DNA of 64,000 bases from Gordonia namibiensis NBRC 108229 (lineage in GTDB: Bacteria; Actinomycetota; Actinomycetes; Mycobacteriales; Mycobacteriaceae). Positions 43,811 through 52,643 of this stretch are shown here, in pieces. The stretch spans positions 1 to 64,000 of the forward strand of contig NZ_BAHE01000054.1 of the NCBI RefSeq assembly GCF_000298235.1, in the 5' to 3' direction. A program made the position numbers and the translations under genes. Within the stretch, counting starts at the first letter, position 1, and each line of letters begins with the position of its first letter. The notes beneath the pieces were generated by a model that saw nothing but the letters and a program-made list of their open reading frames with translations, made no database searches and was not told the origin of the DNA.

Positions 43811-45244
43811 ATGTTGGTAGCACTCGGCCTCGGAATGGTGGCCACCTTCATGGTCCTGATCATCACCAAACGGGCCACGCCCGTGGTGGCGCTGATCCTC
43901 GTCCCGGTCGCGTTCGGCCTGTTCGCGGGTGCCGGCCTCGACATCAGCGACATGATCACCGACGGCATCAAGGATCTCGCACCCACCGCGGCGATGCTCT
44001 TCTTCGCGATCATCTTCTTCGGGATCATGATCGACGTCGGCCTCTTCGACCCGGTGGTCCGCCTCGTCGTCCGAGCCGTACGTGACGACCCCGCCCGGCT
44101 CGTCGTCGGTACCGCGGTCCTCGCGATGGTCGTCTCGCTCGACGGTGACGGATCGACGACCTTCATCATCACCACCGCCGCGCTGCTGCCGCTGTACGTG
44201 AAACTCGGTGTGAGCCCGGTGGTTCTGACCGTGGTCGCCGGTCTCGCCAACGGCACCATGAACATCCTCCCGTGGGGTGGTCCCACCGCCCGCGCCGCGA
44301 GTGCGCTCAAGATCGACACCAACGATGTCTTCGTCCCGATGATCCCCGCGCTCGCCGCCGCGCTGGTCGTCGTACTTCTCTTCGCCTACCACCTGGGAGT
44401 CCTCGAACGCCGACGTATCGGCACGCTCGAGATGAAGGAGTCGTTGTTGGCCCCGCGCGAGGAGGTGCTCGTCGCCGCCGGCACCGGCACCACCGTCCCG
44501 CCGATGCCGCCACGACGCACTACCGGTGGGTCGTCGGACATCGACTCGACGCCAACGGGTTCCGACGACGAAACCCAGGACCGCGACCAGTCGTTCTCCA
44601 GCGTCCTCGACCCCGACCGGGAAACTCTGCGTCCAAAGTTGTTCTGGGTCAACGCCGGACTCACCGTCGCGCTGCTGGCGATCCTCGGCGCCGACATCCT
44701 CGCCATCCCCGTGCTGTTCATGGTCTTCGCCGGCATCGCCCTGGCGGTCAACTTCCCGCACGTCAAGCAGCAGCAGGCTGCGATCACCCGACACAGCTCC
44801 AGCATCGTCTCGGTGGTGGCCATGGTCCTCGCCGCCGCGGTGCTGACCGGCGTCTTCAACGGCACCGGCATGGTCGACGCCATCGCCCACTGGCTCTCCG
44901 ACGGCATCCCCGACTGGATGGGGCCGCACATGGCCATCGTCGTCGGCGTCCTGTCGATCCCGTTCACCTTCCTGATGAGCAACGACGCCTTCTACTACGG
45001 CGTGCTCCCGGTCCTGTCCGAGACCGCGACCCGCTACGGCATCGACCCCACCGAGATGGCCCGCGCATCCATCACCGGTCAGACAGTGCACATGCAGAGC
45101 CCGCTGGTCCCGGCGATCTTGCTGCTCGTCGCCCTCGCCGGCGTCACCCTCGCCGACCATCACAAGAAGGTCCTGTGGCGGGCGACGGTGGTCTCCCTGG
45201 TCATGCTCGGAGCGGGCGTGCTCGTCGGAGCCATCCCGTTCTGA
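43811..45244 (+). CDS. CitMHS-family citrate/metal:proton symporter
   Basis: A 477-residue membrane protein with about twelve helices split by a hydrophilic loop (residues 210-275). TKRATPVVALILVPV, SLDGDGSTTFIITTAALLPL and NGTMNILPWGGPTARAA are family signatures. CitMHS proteins import citrate complexed with magnesium or calcium. The sensor and regulator genes downstream are of the citrate/C4-dicarboxylate type, giving a complete sensing and uptake unit. Confidence 0.92.
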   Translation: MLVALGLGMVATFMVLIITKRATPVVALILVPVAFGLFAGAGLDISDMITDGIKDLAPTAAMLFFAIIFFGIMIDVGLFDPVVRLVVRAVRDDPARLVVGTAVLAMVVSLDGDGSTTFIITTAALLPLYVKLGVSPVVLTVVAGLANGTMNILPWGGPTARAASALKIDTNDVFVPMIPALAAALVVVLLFAYHLGVLERRRIGTLEMKESLLAPREEVLVAAGTGTTVPPMPPRRTTGGSSDIDSTPTGSDDETQDRDQSFSSVLDPDRETLRPKLFWVNAGLTVALLAILGADILAIPVLFMVFAGIALAVNFPHVKQQQAAITRHSSSIVSVVAMVLAAAVLTGVFNGTGMVDAIAHWLSDGIPDWMGPHMAIVVGVLSIPFTFLMSNDAFYYGVLPVLSETATRYGIDPTEMARASITGQTVHMQSPLVPAILLLVALAGVTLADHHKKVLWRATVVSLVMLGAGVLVGAIPF

Positions 45245-45258
45245 ACGGATCGATGTCG

Positions 45259-45286
45259 GTGGCGGCGCTGGATTCAGCGCCGCCAC
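45259..45286 (+). terminator. Hairpin between citMHS and sensor kinase genes
   Basis: GTGGCGGCGCT (45259-45269) and AGCGCCGCCAC (45276-45286) form a perfect 11-bp stem with a 6-base loop. No T-run follows, so partial attenuation is likelier than full stop. TAGGCT at 45287-45292, six bases before the kinase ATG, could start a separate leaderless transcript. Confidence 0.6.
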
Positions 45287-45298
45287 TAGGCTGACGTC

Positions 45299-46957
45299 AT
45301 GCGTTTACGGACGCAGGTGCTGCTGTTGCAGCTCGCTGTCCTCGCGGTCAGCCTCGCGGTCGGGTTCGGTCTCGTCATCGCCGGGGCCGACGACCGTGTC
45401 CGCGACGAGTACGCACAGCGAGCCCTCGCCATCGCCCGGTCGGTGGCAGCCGACGCCGACGTCCGCGCCGTGGTGGCCGACCACCAGGGCCGCGCCGTCG
45501 ACGCGGACGAGCTCGCCGATGGACCCTTGCAGCGCCAGGCGGCCGCGGTTCGGGAGCGCACCGGCGCACTGTTCGTCGTCATCGGCAACGACCAGGGCAT
45601 CCGACTCGCCCATCCCGAGGTCGCGGAACTCGCCAGACCGGTGTCGACCGACCCGTCGGCGGCACTGTCCGGCTCAGACGACATCGCGACCGACCGCGGC
45701 ACCCTCGGGGAGTCCGTCCGGGCGAAGGTCCCGGTCTTCGACGCCGCCGGTCGCATCGTCGGCTTCGTCAGTGTCGGCGTCTCGACGGAACGGCTTGCGA
45801 AGGAGACCCGCAGCGACATCGTCGCGACGACGCTCCTCGCGCTGACCGCACTGGGCATCGGCGCACTCGGCTCGGTCATGCTGGCCCGGCGCTGGCGCAA
45901 GCTCACTCTCGGTCTCGAGTCCGACGAACTCGCCGAACTCGTCCGCGAACAGGGCGCGGTCCTGCACGCGATGGCCGACGGCGTGCTGGCCGTCGACGCC
46001 GACGGCATCGTCCGGGTCGTCAACGACAAGGCCCGCGCGCTCCTCGACATCGACGCCCCGGTGGGTACGAGGGCCGCCGACCTGGGACTCACCCCGCGCA
46101 TCGCAGCTGTCCTGGCCACGCCCACCGACGAGCCTCTCGCCGCCACGGTCGGCGATCGCGTCGTCCTCGTCAGCTCCCACCGGGTCCACGCCGACGGCCG
46201 CGACCTCGGCATGGTCCTCTCGGTCATCGACCGCACCGACGTCGAAGCGCTCAGCCGCGAGGTCGACTCCATCCGATCGATGGGCGTCGCTCTCCGCGCA
46301 CAGCAGCACGAGACCGCCAACCGCATCCACGTGCTTGCCGGCCTCTTACGTCACGGCCACGTCGATGAAGCACTCGACTACCTCGAAGAACTGTCCGGCA
46401 ACGGCCCCGGCGGCGCGCTGCTCGCCGGCCTGGGCAACGTTCGCGAACCCCACCTCCACGCGTTCCTCGACGCGAAAGCCGCCCACGCACGCGAACGTCG
46501 CGTCACGCTCCGCCTCGGTGATCAGACCTGGCTGCAGGGCACACTCACCGAACCGGTCGTCGCCACCACCGTCGTCGGCAACCTCATCGACAACTCGATC
46601 GAGGCCGCCTCCGGGGCCGGCGTCGACGGCGTGGTCGAGGTGGAGCTGATCGCCGACGGTGACACCCTGTTCGTCTCGGTCGGCGACTCCGGGCCGGGCA
46701 TCTCCTTCGACGATCCGGACCAGGTCTTCGCCGAGGGCGTCACCACCAAACCCGGCGACCACACCCCCGGCGGTCGGGGGATGGGGCTGTCCCTCGCGCG
46801 TCAGGTCGCGCGCCGGATCGGTGGAGACCTCTGGGTCGCGGACCCCGGTGGTGAACGGTCGCCGACGCCGGAGCATGATCCGCCTGGCGCACTGTTCGTC
46901 GCCCGGCTCCCGGGCATCATCGCGCCCGGGTCCGACGAGGAGGTGAGGCCGCAATGA
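45299..46957 (+). CDS. citA: CitA/DcuS-type sensor histidine kinase
   Basis: The 552-residue kinase has membrane helices at about 8-29 and 177-197 flanking a periplasmic Cache/PAS-like sensor (with VFDAAGRIVGFVSVGVS). A cytoplasmic PAS (about 215-315), the phospho-acceptor His337 in QQHETANRIHVLAGLL, and an ATPase domain (GNLIDNSIEAA, GDSGPGIS, GGRGMGLSLA) follow. It should autophosphorylate on binding citrate or a similar acid. The response regulator starts within its stop (ATGA). Confidence 0.92.
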   Translation: MRLRTQVLLLQLAVLAVSLAVGFGLVIAGADDRVRDEYAQRALAIARSVAADADVRAVVADHQGRAVDADELADGPLQRQAAAVRERTGALFVVIGNDQGIRLAHPEVAELARPVSTDPSAALSGSDDIATDRGTLGESVRAKVPVFDAAGRIVGFVSVGVSTERLAKETRSDIVATTLLALTALGIGALGSVMLARRWRKLTLGLESDELAELVREQGAVLHAMADGVLAVDADGIVRVVNDKARALLDIDAPVGTRAADLGLTPRIAAVLATPTDEPLAATVGDRVVLVSSHRVHADGRDLGMVLSVIDRTDVEALSREVDSIRSMGVALRAQQHETANRIHVLAGLLRHGHVDEALDYLEELSGNGPGGALLAGLGNVREPHLHAFLDAKAAHARERRVTLRLGDQTWLQGTLTEPVVATTVVGNLIDNSIEAASGAGVDGVVEVELIADGDTLFVSVGDSGPGISFDDPDQVFAEGVTTKPGDHTPGGRGMGLSLARQVARRIGGDLWVADPGGERSPTPEHDPPGALFVARLPGIIAPGSDEEVRPQ

Positions 46958-47622
46958 CCGAGGAGCTGGGTGTCCTCATCGTCGACGACGACTTCCGCGT
47001 CGCCGCATTGCATTCGACGATCGTCGACGCCGTGCGGGGCTTCAGCGTCCGCGCGCGGGTCGGTAGTGTCGCCGAGGCGCGTCGGGCGTTCGTCGACCAT
47101 CCCGACATCGACCTCGCACTCCTCGACGTCTACCTCCCGGACGGTTCGGGCATCGACCTGGTCGCCGAACTCGACTGCGATTGCTTCATCGTCGGCGCCG
47201 AGACCGACGCGGCCGCCGTCCGCACCGCGATGCGCGCCGGTGCGCTGGCCTACCTGATCAAACCGTTCGACGACGCAGACCTCGCCCGTCGCCTCGCCGG
47301 TTATGCGCAGTACCGGCGCGTGCTCAGCGGCGAGAACGTCGACCAGCACGCGGTCGACGCCGCGTTGTCCGCGCTGCGTTTCGGCACCCGCGCAGCGGAG
47401 CGGTCGGAATCGGGATCGCCCACCGAGCAACGGATCCTCGACCTGTTCGTCGACGCGGCCACCGCCCTGTTCGCCGACGACGTGTCACGGGAGGTCGGGA
47501 TCGCCGCTCCGACGGCCCGGCGACACCTGGCCAACCTCGTGGCCGCAGGCCGTCTCCGGATGTCGCTGCAGTACGGAACCACCGGCCGACCCCGGCAGGA
47601 ATACCGACTCCCCAAATCGTGA
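46954..47622 (+). CDS. citB: CitB/DctR-type response regulator
   Basis: A 222-residue regulator with receiver acidic residues at 11-13, phospho-acceptor Asp58 (LALLDVYLPDGSG) and Lys103 (YLIKPF). The C-terminal winged helix-turn-helix (AAPTARRHLANLVAAGRL) is that of the CitB/DcuR family. It is coupled to the kinase by a four-base overlap. The inverted repeat in front of citMHS is the obvious target. Confidence 0.92.
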   Translation: MTEELGVLIVDDDFRVAALHSTIVDAVRGFSVRARVGSVAEARRAFVDHPDIDLALLDVYLPDGSGIDLVAELDCDCFIVGAETDAAAVRTAMRAGALAYLIKPFDDADLARRLAGYAQYRRVLSGENVDQHAVDAALSALRFGTRAAERSESGSPTEQRILDLFVDAATALFADDVSREVGIAAPTARRHLANLVAAGRLRMSLQYGTTGRPRQEYRLPKS

Positions 47623-47679
47623 CCAGATAATGTCGCGGCCGGGGTACGCCACCACCCTCGCGCACTAGAGTGTCAACCC

Positions 47680-48981
47680 ATGACGACGCAAGTAGACGCC
47701 ACCAATCCCGATCTGGTGACGGTCGGTGTGCCGACGCACTGGTACAACCTCGCCGCCGAGCTCGAGACGCCGATTCCCCCGCACCTGCATCCCGGTACCA
47801 AGGAGCCCGTCGGCCCTGAGGACCTCGCCGCGCTGTTCCCGAGCGGGCTCATCGCGCAGGAGGTCTCCAGCGAGACCTACATCGAGATCCCCGAGCCGGT
47901 CCGCGAGATCTACAAGATGTGGCGTCCGTCGCCGCTGATCCGTGCCCGCCGCTTCGAGGACGCGCTCAACACCAAGGCGCGCATCTACGTCAAGTACGAG
48001 GGGGTCAGCCCGGTCGGCAGCCACAAGACCAATTCCGCTGTCGCGCAGGCCTACTACAACAGCATCGACGGTGTCACCAAGCTGACGACCGAGACCGGCG
48101 CCGGCCAGTGGGGCAGCGCGCTCGCCTTCGCCGGAGCGCAGTTCGGCATCGACGTCGAAGTCTGGCAGGTCCGCGCCTCGTATAGCTCGAAGCCGTACCG
48201 CGGCTTCCTGATCCGCACCTACGGCGGCACCATCCACCCGAGCCCCTCGGTCCTCACCGAGTCGGGCCGGGCCATGCTCGCCAAGGATCCGGACACCACC
48301 GGCAGCCTCGGTATGGCCGTCAGCGAGGCGGTCGAGGTGGCCGCCTCGAACGCCGACACCCGCTACGCCCTGGGCAGCGTGCTCAACCACGTCGTGTTGC
48401 ACCAGAGCGTCATCGGTCAGGAGGCCGTCGACCAGCTCAACGCTGTCGAGCCCGGTGGTGCCGACGTCGTCTTCGGCTGCGCCGGCGGCGGTTCCAACCT
48501 CGCGGGGCTCTCGTTCCCGTTCCTGCGGGAGAAGCTGCACGGACGGTCGAACCCGCGCGTGGTCGCGGCCGAGCCGGCCGCCTGCCCGTCGATCACCCAG
48601 GGCGAGTACCGCTACGACCACGGTGACGTCGCCGGTCTCACCCCGCTGCTCAAGATGCACACGCTGGGAATGGATTTCGTTCCGGACCCGATTCACGCCG
48701 GTGGCCTGCGCTACCACGGCATGGCGCCGGCGCTGAGCCACACCGTCGAACTCGGACTGGTCGAGGGTGTCGCCATCACGCAGCACGACGCATTCGCCGC
48801 GGGCGTGCAGTTCGCTCGGGCGCAGGGCATCGTCCCCGCTCCGGAGTCCACGCACGCGATCGCGGCCTGTGCTGCCCACGTCGCCGACAGTGACAAGGAA
48901 GAGGTCGTGGTCATCGGCCTGTCCGGTCATGGACAGCTCGATCTGCCTGCCTACGCAGAGTTCCTCGACGGCAACTTCTGA
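47680..48981 (+). CDS. trpB2: TrpB2-type tryptophan synthase beta chain
   Basis: This 433-residue PLP enzyme has the TrpB2 N-terminal extension (THWYNLAAELETPIPPHLHP), PLP Lys116 in GSHKTNSA, ETGAGQWGSALA and the phosphate loop GCAGGGSNLAGL. TrpB2 forms usually act without a TrpA partner and make tryptophan from indole and serine or phosphoserine. No other trp gene is here, so it may serve indole salvage. TAGAGT ends eight bases before the ATG. Confidence 0.92.
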   Translation: MTTQVDATNPDLVTVGVPTHWYNLAAELETPIPPHLHPGTKEPVGPEDLAALFPSGLIAQEVSSETYIEIPEPVREIYKMWRPSPLIRARRFEDALNTKARIYVKYEGVSPVGSHKTNSAVAQAYYNSIDGVTKLTTETGAGQWGSALAFAGAQFGIDVEVWQVRASYSSKPYRGFLIRTYGGTIHPSPSVLTESGRAMLAKDPDTTGSLGMAVSEAVEVAASNADTRYALGSVLNHVVLHQSVIGQEAVDQLNAVEPGGADVVFGCAGGGSNLAGLSFPFLREKLHGRSNPRVVAAEPAACPSITQGEYRYDHGDVAGLTPLLKMHTLGMDFVPDPIHAGGLRYHGMAPALSHTVELGLVEGVAITQHDAFAAGVQFARAQGIVPAPESTHAIAACAAHVADSDKEEVVVIGLSGHGQLDLPAYAEFLDGNF

Positions 48982-48983
48982 GC

Positions 48984-49733
48984 ATGACCCCGGCGATGCG
49001 GACGGTCGGTGTCGACCTGTCCGCATCGCCGGTCAAGACCGCGGTCGCAGTCCTCGACTGGTTCGACGACCGCGCCGAGCTGGTCGACCTGGTCGTCGGA
49101 GCCGACGACACCGAGATCCGACGCCTCGCCGACGGCGCGACACGCATCGGGATCGACTCACCCTTCGGTTGGCCCGACGACTTCGTGGATTTCCTTGTCG
49201 CACATCATCGTGATGGTCTGAGCCCCGGTCGCAAGCTCGACGACATCGCCAATCGGCGCCCGCTCGCGCTGCGTCGAACCGACCTCTGGATCGCCGAATC
49301 CGGACTCGGCAGGCCACTCAGTGTGTCCGCCGATCAGATTGCTCACGTCGCCTTCCGCTGCGCGGGTCTCCTCGCCGACCTGGGCGTCGACGACCGTGTC
49401 GACGGTTGGGCCGTCGAGGCGTATCCCGCCGGGGCGCTGAAACGTTGGGGTCTCACCTCGCGCGGCTACAAGCGGGAAGCGAACCGCACTGTGCTGGCCG
49501 GCTTGGTCGACGCTGTGCAGACGGCGGTGCCATGGCTGGTGCTCGGTGACCGCGTCGGCCAGATGTGCAGCGACGACGACGCATTCGACGCCGTCGTGAC
49601 CGCGCTGATCGCCCGCGCCGCCGAGTTGGGGTACACGACGCTGCCTCCCGCGGGTGATCGTTCAGTCGCGTTGCGCGAGGGGTGGATTCACGTGCCGAAC
49701 TGTGAGCTTCACGAGCTCATCTCTGCTGGTTGA
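48984..49733 (+). CDS. DUF429 family protein
   Basis: The 249-residue protein has the DUF429 N-terminal RTVGVDLSASPVKTAVAVLD and the later GIDSPFGWPDDF and EAYPAGALKRWGL motifs, suggesting an RNase H-like or nuclease fold of unknown activity. It starts two bases after the trpB2 stop and is probably co-transcribed. Its last codons, TCTGCTGGTTGA, run into the first unit of the downstream repeat array, which supplies the stop codon. Confidence 0.85.
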   Translation: MTPAMRTVGVDLSASPVKTAVAVLDWFDDRAELVDLVVGADDTEIRRLADGATRIGIDSPFGWPDDFVDFLVAHHRDGLSPGRKLDDIANRRPLALRRTDLWIAESGLGRPLSVSADQIAHVAFRCAGLLADLGVDDRVDGWAVEAYPAGALKRWGLTSRGYKREANRTVLAGLVDAVQTAVPWLVLGDRVGQMCSDDDAFDAVVTALIARAAELGYTTLPPAGDRSVALREGWIHVPNCELHELISAG

Positions 49734-50070
49734 GTGGGCGAGGAGGGTGCGACGAGCCGTTCCCCTCGTTGGTTGAGTAGGCGAGGAGTGTGCGACGAGT
49801 CGTTCCCCTCGCTGGTTGAGTAGGCGAGGAGTGTGCGACGAGCCGTATCGAAACCCCGTTGACCTCGATACGCGGCGTCCTCGCTCCGCTCGGTCGACGC
49901 ACTCGGCCAGCAGAAGTGCTGGTTGAGTAGGCGGGGAGCCTGCGACGAGGTCGTATCGAAACCCCGTTGACCTCGATACGCGGCGTCCTCGCTTCGCTCG
50001 GTCGACGCACTCGGCCAGCAGAAGTGCTGGTTGAGTAGGCGAGGAGCGTGCGACGAGCCGTATCGAAACC
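49727..50070. repeat. Five-copy TGGTTGAG repeat array with 107-bp duplication
   Basis: TGGTTGAGTAGGCGAGGAG-type units begin at 49727, 49770, 49813, 49920 and 50028. The first three have a 43-base period. Between 49813 and 50027 a longer 107-108-base unit is tandemly duplicated; each half carries the forward unit and an inverted partial copy (CGATACGCGGCGTCCTCGCT), so each can fold back. There is no coding capacity in the 340-base gap. Confidence 0.88.
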
Positions 50071-50073
50071 ACC

Positions 50074-50658
50074 TCACACCAACGACTTCCGCATCAGCAC
50101 GCGTGGGAATCCGTTCAGTACCGACGTCGTGTCGGCGGCCTTGGTGAAGCCCGCCTTCTCGAACAGTCCGCGGGTGCCGACGTACGCCATGGTGAGATCG
50201 ACTTTCTCGCCGTGATTGTCGACGGGATACCCCTCGATGGCCGGCGCCCCGTTCGACCTCGCGAACTCGACCGCGCCGTCGAGGAGCGCATGTGAGATCC
50301 CCTGCTTGCGGTGTCCGGGTCGGACCCGGATGCACCAGACCGACCACACCGGGAGATCGTCTACGTGCGGGATCTTGCGATTGGTCGCGAAGGTCGTGTC
50401 CGCGCGTGGTGACACGGCCGCCCAGCCGACCACGTCCTCGCCGTCCTCCGTGCTGTCGTAGGCCAGGACACCGAGCGGAATCCCGCTGTCGCACAACTCC
50501 TTGACGTACTCGCCGCGCTGTTCGCGGACCAGTGCCTGGTTCTGCTTGCTCGGGATGCGGTAGCTGAGGCACCAGCACACGTTGGAGGTCGGCTTCTTGG
50601 GGCCGAGGATCGTCGCCATGTCGGCGAAGTTCGTCGCGGGCCGGACGTCGATCGTCAT
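50074..50658 (-). CDS. GNAT-family acetyltransferase
   Basis: From ATG 50658 the protein is 194 residues. VWSVWCIRVRPGHRKQGISH is the acetyl-CoA pyrophosphate loop (RxxGxxH variant of QxxGxG/A), and GTRGLFEKAGFTK is the C-terminal motif. The substrate is unknown; the WCLSYR and PVDNHGEKVDLT features are common to a distinct actinobacterial subgroup. It ends at the repeat array. Confidence 0.87.
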   Translation of the reverse strand: MTIDVRPATNFADMATILGPKKPTSNVCWCLSYRIPSKQNQALVREQRGEYVKELCDSGIPLGVLAYDSTEDGEDVVGWAAVSPRADTTFATNRKIPHVDDLPVWSVWCIRVRPGHRKQGISHALLDGAVEFARSNGAPAIEGYPVDNHGEKVDLTMAYVGTRGLFEKAGFTKAADTTSVLNGFPRVLMRKSLV

Positions 50659-50715
50659 GCGTCCCAGCATCACAACCGGCGTGGACGTGGCGCAAGGGCC
50701 AGGTCCTGTCCGCGA

Positions 50716-51330
50716 TCAGCGTTGGATGCGGGGGGCCGACCGGTAGACCGTGCGGAACCAGATGGTGGTCAGGATGTCGATGGCGGTGTCGTCGTCGGGG
50801 ATCGACCCGACCACCCCGCCGCGGACGGCGAGCCAGGACCAGCAGGAGGACTCGAGCGTGTTCACCAACGCCGACGCGAGCGGTTCGAGTGGAAGACCGA
50901 CGTCGTATCCGGCGCGTTCCGCACTGTGTAGCCCCGCCAACACCTGTTTGATCCCCGACGCCCGGTTGGCGTGCCAGCGATCCCGGAACTCGTCGTCGAG
51001 CATGGACATCTGGAACAGGCCGATGATCTCGGGCAGGTACTTCTTGTAGGTCGTCCAGTAGGCGGTGACCGCGGCGCGCACGCCGGCTTCGGGATCGCTG
51101 TGGCGAGTTGCAAGGGAGCCCTCGACCACCTCGTCGCTGAACTGATCCAGCAGCGCTTCGAGGAGCTGATCCTTGTTGTCGTAGTAGTTGTAGAACGAGC
51201 CGGTGGAGCGTCCCGCGGCCTCCGCGATGTCGGAGATCTTGGTGTTCAGGTAGCCCTTGTCGGCGAAGCAACGACGCGCTGCGTCGAGAAACGCGGCCTC
51301 GGTCTGACGTCCCTTGTTCGTCGGCGGCAC
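50716..51330 (-). CDS. TetR-family regulator
   Basis: GTG 51330 follows GGAAGGAG and gives 204 residues. The helix-turn-helix is TKISDIAEAAGRSTGSFYNYY (first 20: TKISDIAEAAGRSTGSFYNY). The C-terminal ligand domain includes a WSWLAVRGG helix. It is divergent from the dioxygenase/hydrolase pair and most likely represses it. Two dyads lie in the shared 203-base gap. Confidence 0.88.
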   Translation of the reverse strand: MPPTNKGRQTEAAFLDAARRCFADKGYLNTKISDIAEAAGRSTGSFYNYYDNKDQLLEALLDQFSDEVVEGSLATRHSDPEAGVRAAVTAYWTTYKKYLPEIIGLFQMSMLDDEFRDRWHANRASGIKQVLAGLHSAERAGYDVGLPLEPLASALVNTLESSCWSWLAVRGGVVGSIPDDDTAIDILTTIWFRTVYRSAPRIQR

Positions 51331-51354
51331 CCGAGCACTCCTTCCGGGGACTGA

Positions 51355-51366
51355 TCGATATATCGA
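51355..51366. promoter_or_regulatory. Palindrome, candidate TetR operator 1
   Basis: TCGATATATCGA is a perfect 12-base palindrome 24 bases upstream of the tetR GTG, in unusually AT-rich sequence. It would block the regulator's own promoter. Confidence 0.5.
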
Positions 51367-51423
51367 ACCACGCATTCAGATTGGTCGGAGAAGGTCCGAA
51401 CGACTGATGTGGTCCTTGTCATA

Positions 51424-51449
51424 TTCTGAACCTGAATCTAGCATCAGAA
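51424..51449. promoter_or_regulatory. Inverted repeat, candidate operator 2
   Basis: TTCTGA (51424-51429) and TCAGAA (51444-51449) are 14 bases apart, about 85 bases ahead of the dioxygenase GTG in AT-rich sequence suited to its promoter. Confidence 0.4.
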
Positions 51450-51533
51450 AAGTCATACGGGAACCACCGGTGTTCCCGCGGGACCGATCGCGCCTGCTCG
51501 TCCTCTCCCGAACACTCACACAGGAGTCAGCCA

Positions 51534-52643
51534 GTGGAATCGTTCATCCAGCACCGGAAAGGTCGCACGCCGCGACAGGTCCACCGCGACGTCGAGGACC
51601 TCAAGGACGACGAGCTCGGACGGTACGGGTTCACCGGTCGCACGGCGCACCTCTACCGGCGCAACGACCCGACCCAGTTCCGCGCGGTCGGTACCCACAC
51701 CGGCGTCGACCGCTTCGTCACCGAGCTGACCCCGACCGATCAGATCGACCCCTCGGGTGAGCCGCTGCTGATGTTCTACAACGACGACTGCCGCATCTCG
51801 CTGAGTCGCCGAGGCGAGGCCGCACCGTTCTGGTTCCGTCCGGTCGACGGCGACGAACTGATCTTCGTCCATGAGGGCAGCGGCTACTTCGAGACCGAGT
51901 TCGGCCGGTTGTCCTACCGCCCGGGCGACTACGTCTACATCCCCAAGGGATGCACGTATCGGCAGATCCCCGACGACCAGTCGCTGCTGCTGATCATCGA
52001 GGCGGTCGACGAGTACCGGGTTCCGGAGCCGGGCGTGCTCGGACGGTTCTTCCCGTTCGACTCGTCGCTGGTCGGCGTCCCGGAAGCCGAGGTCTTCGAG
52101 GGTGACGGACGCGAAGAGTACGAGGTCCGTTTCCGTCAGCGTGAGGGACAGACGACGCTGTTCTATCCCTTCCACCCGCTCGACGTCGAGGGCTGGCGCG
52201 GGGACCTGTTCCCGTTCACGTTCAACATCGAGGACTATGACGTCATCACCTCGGAGTCGGTGCACCTGCCGCCGACCGTGCACCTGTTCATGCAGGCCAC
52301 CGGCGTGTACGTGATGAACTTCCTGCCGCGACCGGCCGAGGCCCGCAGGGGCGCCGAGCGCCTGCCCTGGTACCACCGCAACACCGACTTCGACGAGATC
52401 GCGTTCTTCCACGGCGGCAGCATGTTCGGGATCGGCATGCCTCCGGGGCTGATCTCCCATGCGCCGCAGGGCATTCACCACGGCATCCCGGAACGGGCCC
52501 GCGAACGGTCGCGCCGAAAGTTCGACGAGTTCGAGCGCGTCGAGTGGAAGGTTATCGCAATCGACACACGTCGTCGTCTCATCGCGACGCCGGTCATGAC
52601 CGAGTCGGCGCAGGCCGAGGTCCAGGAAGGGGCAGAGGTATGA
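51534..52643 (+). CDS. Homogentisate 1,2-dioxygenase-like cupin
   Basis: GTG 51534 with CAGGAG upstream gives 369 residues, shorter than the usual 430-445. The N-terminal cupin (GDELIFVHEGSG, RPGDYVYIPKGCTYR) and C-terminal iron site (WYHRNTDFDE, then ISHAPQGIHHG) follow the HmgA plan with His and Glu ligands kept. It may open an aromatic ring other than homogentisate, as no fumarylacetoacetase or maleylacetoacetate isomerase is near. It is coupled by ATGA to an alpha/beta hydrolase. Confidence 0.82.
   Translation: MESFIQHRKGRTPRQVHRDVEDLKDDELGRYGFTGRTAHLYRRNDPTQFRAVGTHTGVDRFVTELTPTDQIDPSGEPLLMFYNDDCRISLSRRGEAAPFWFRPVDGDELIFVHEGSGYFETEFGRLSYRPGDYVYIPKGCTYRQIPDDQSLLLIIEAVDEYRVPEPGVLGRFFPFDSSLVGVPEAEVFEGDGREEYEVRFRQREGQTTLFYPFHPLDVEGWRGDLFPFTFNIEDYDVITSESVHLPPTVHLFMQATGVYVMNFLPRPAEARRGAERLPWYHRNTDFDEIAFFHGGSMFGIGMPPGLISHAPQGIHHGIPERARERSRRKFDEFERVEWKVIAIDTRRRLIATPVMTESAQAEVQEGAEV

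Noticed and set aside
49727-50070. Regular repeats that resemble a CRISPR array
   Set aside because: The intervening sequence is itself repeated rather than unique spacers, the period changes from 43 to 107 bases, and no cas gene is present.
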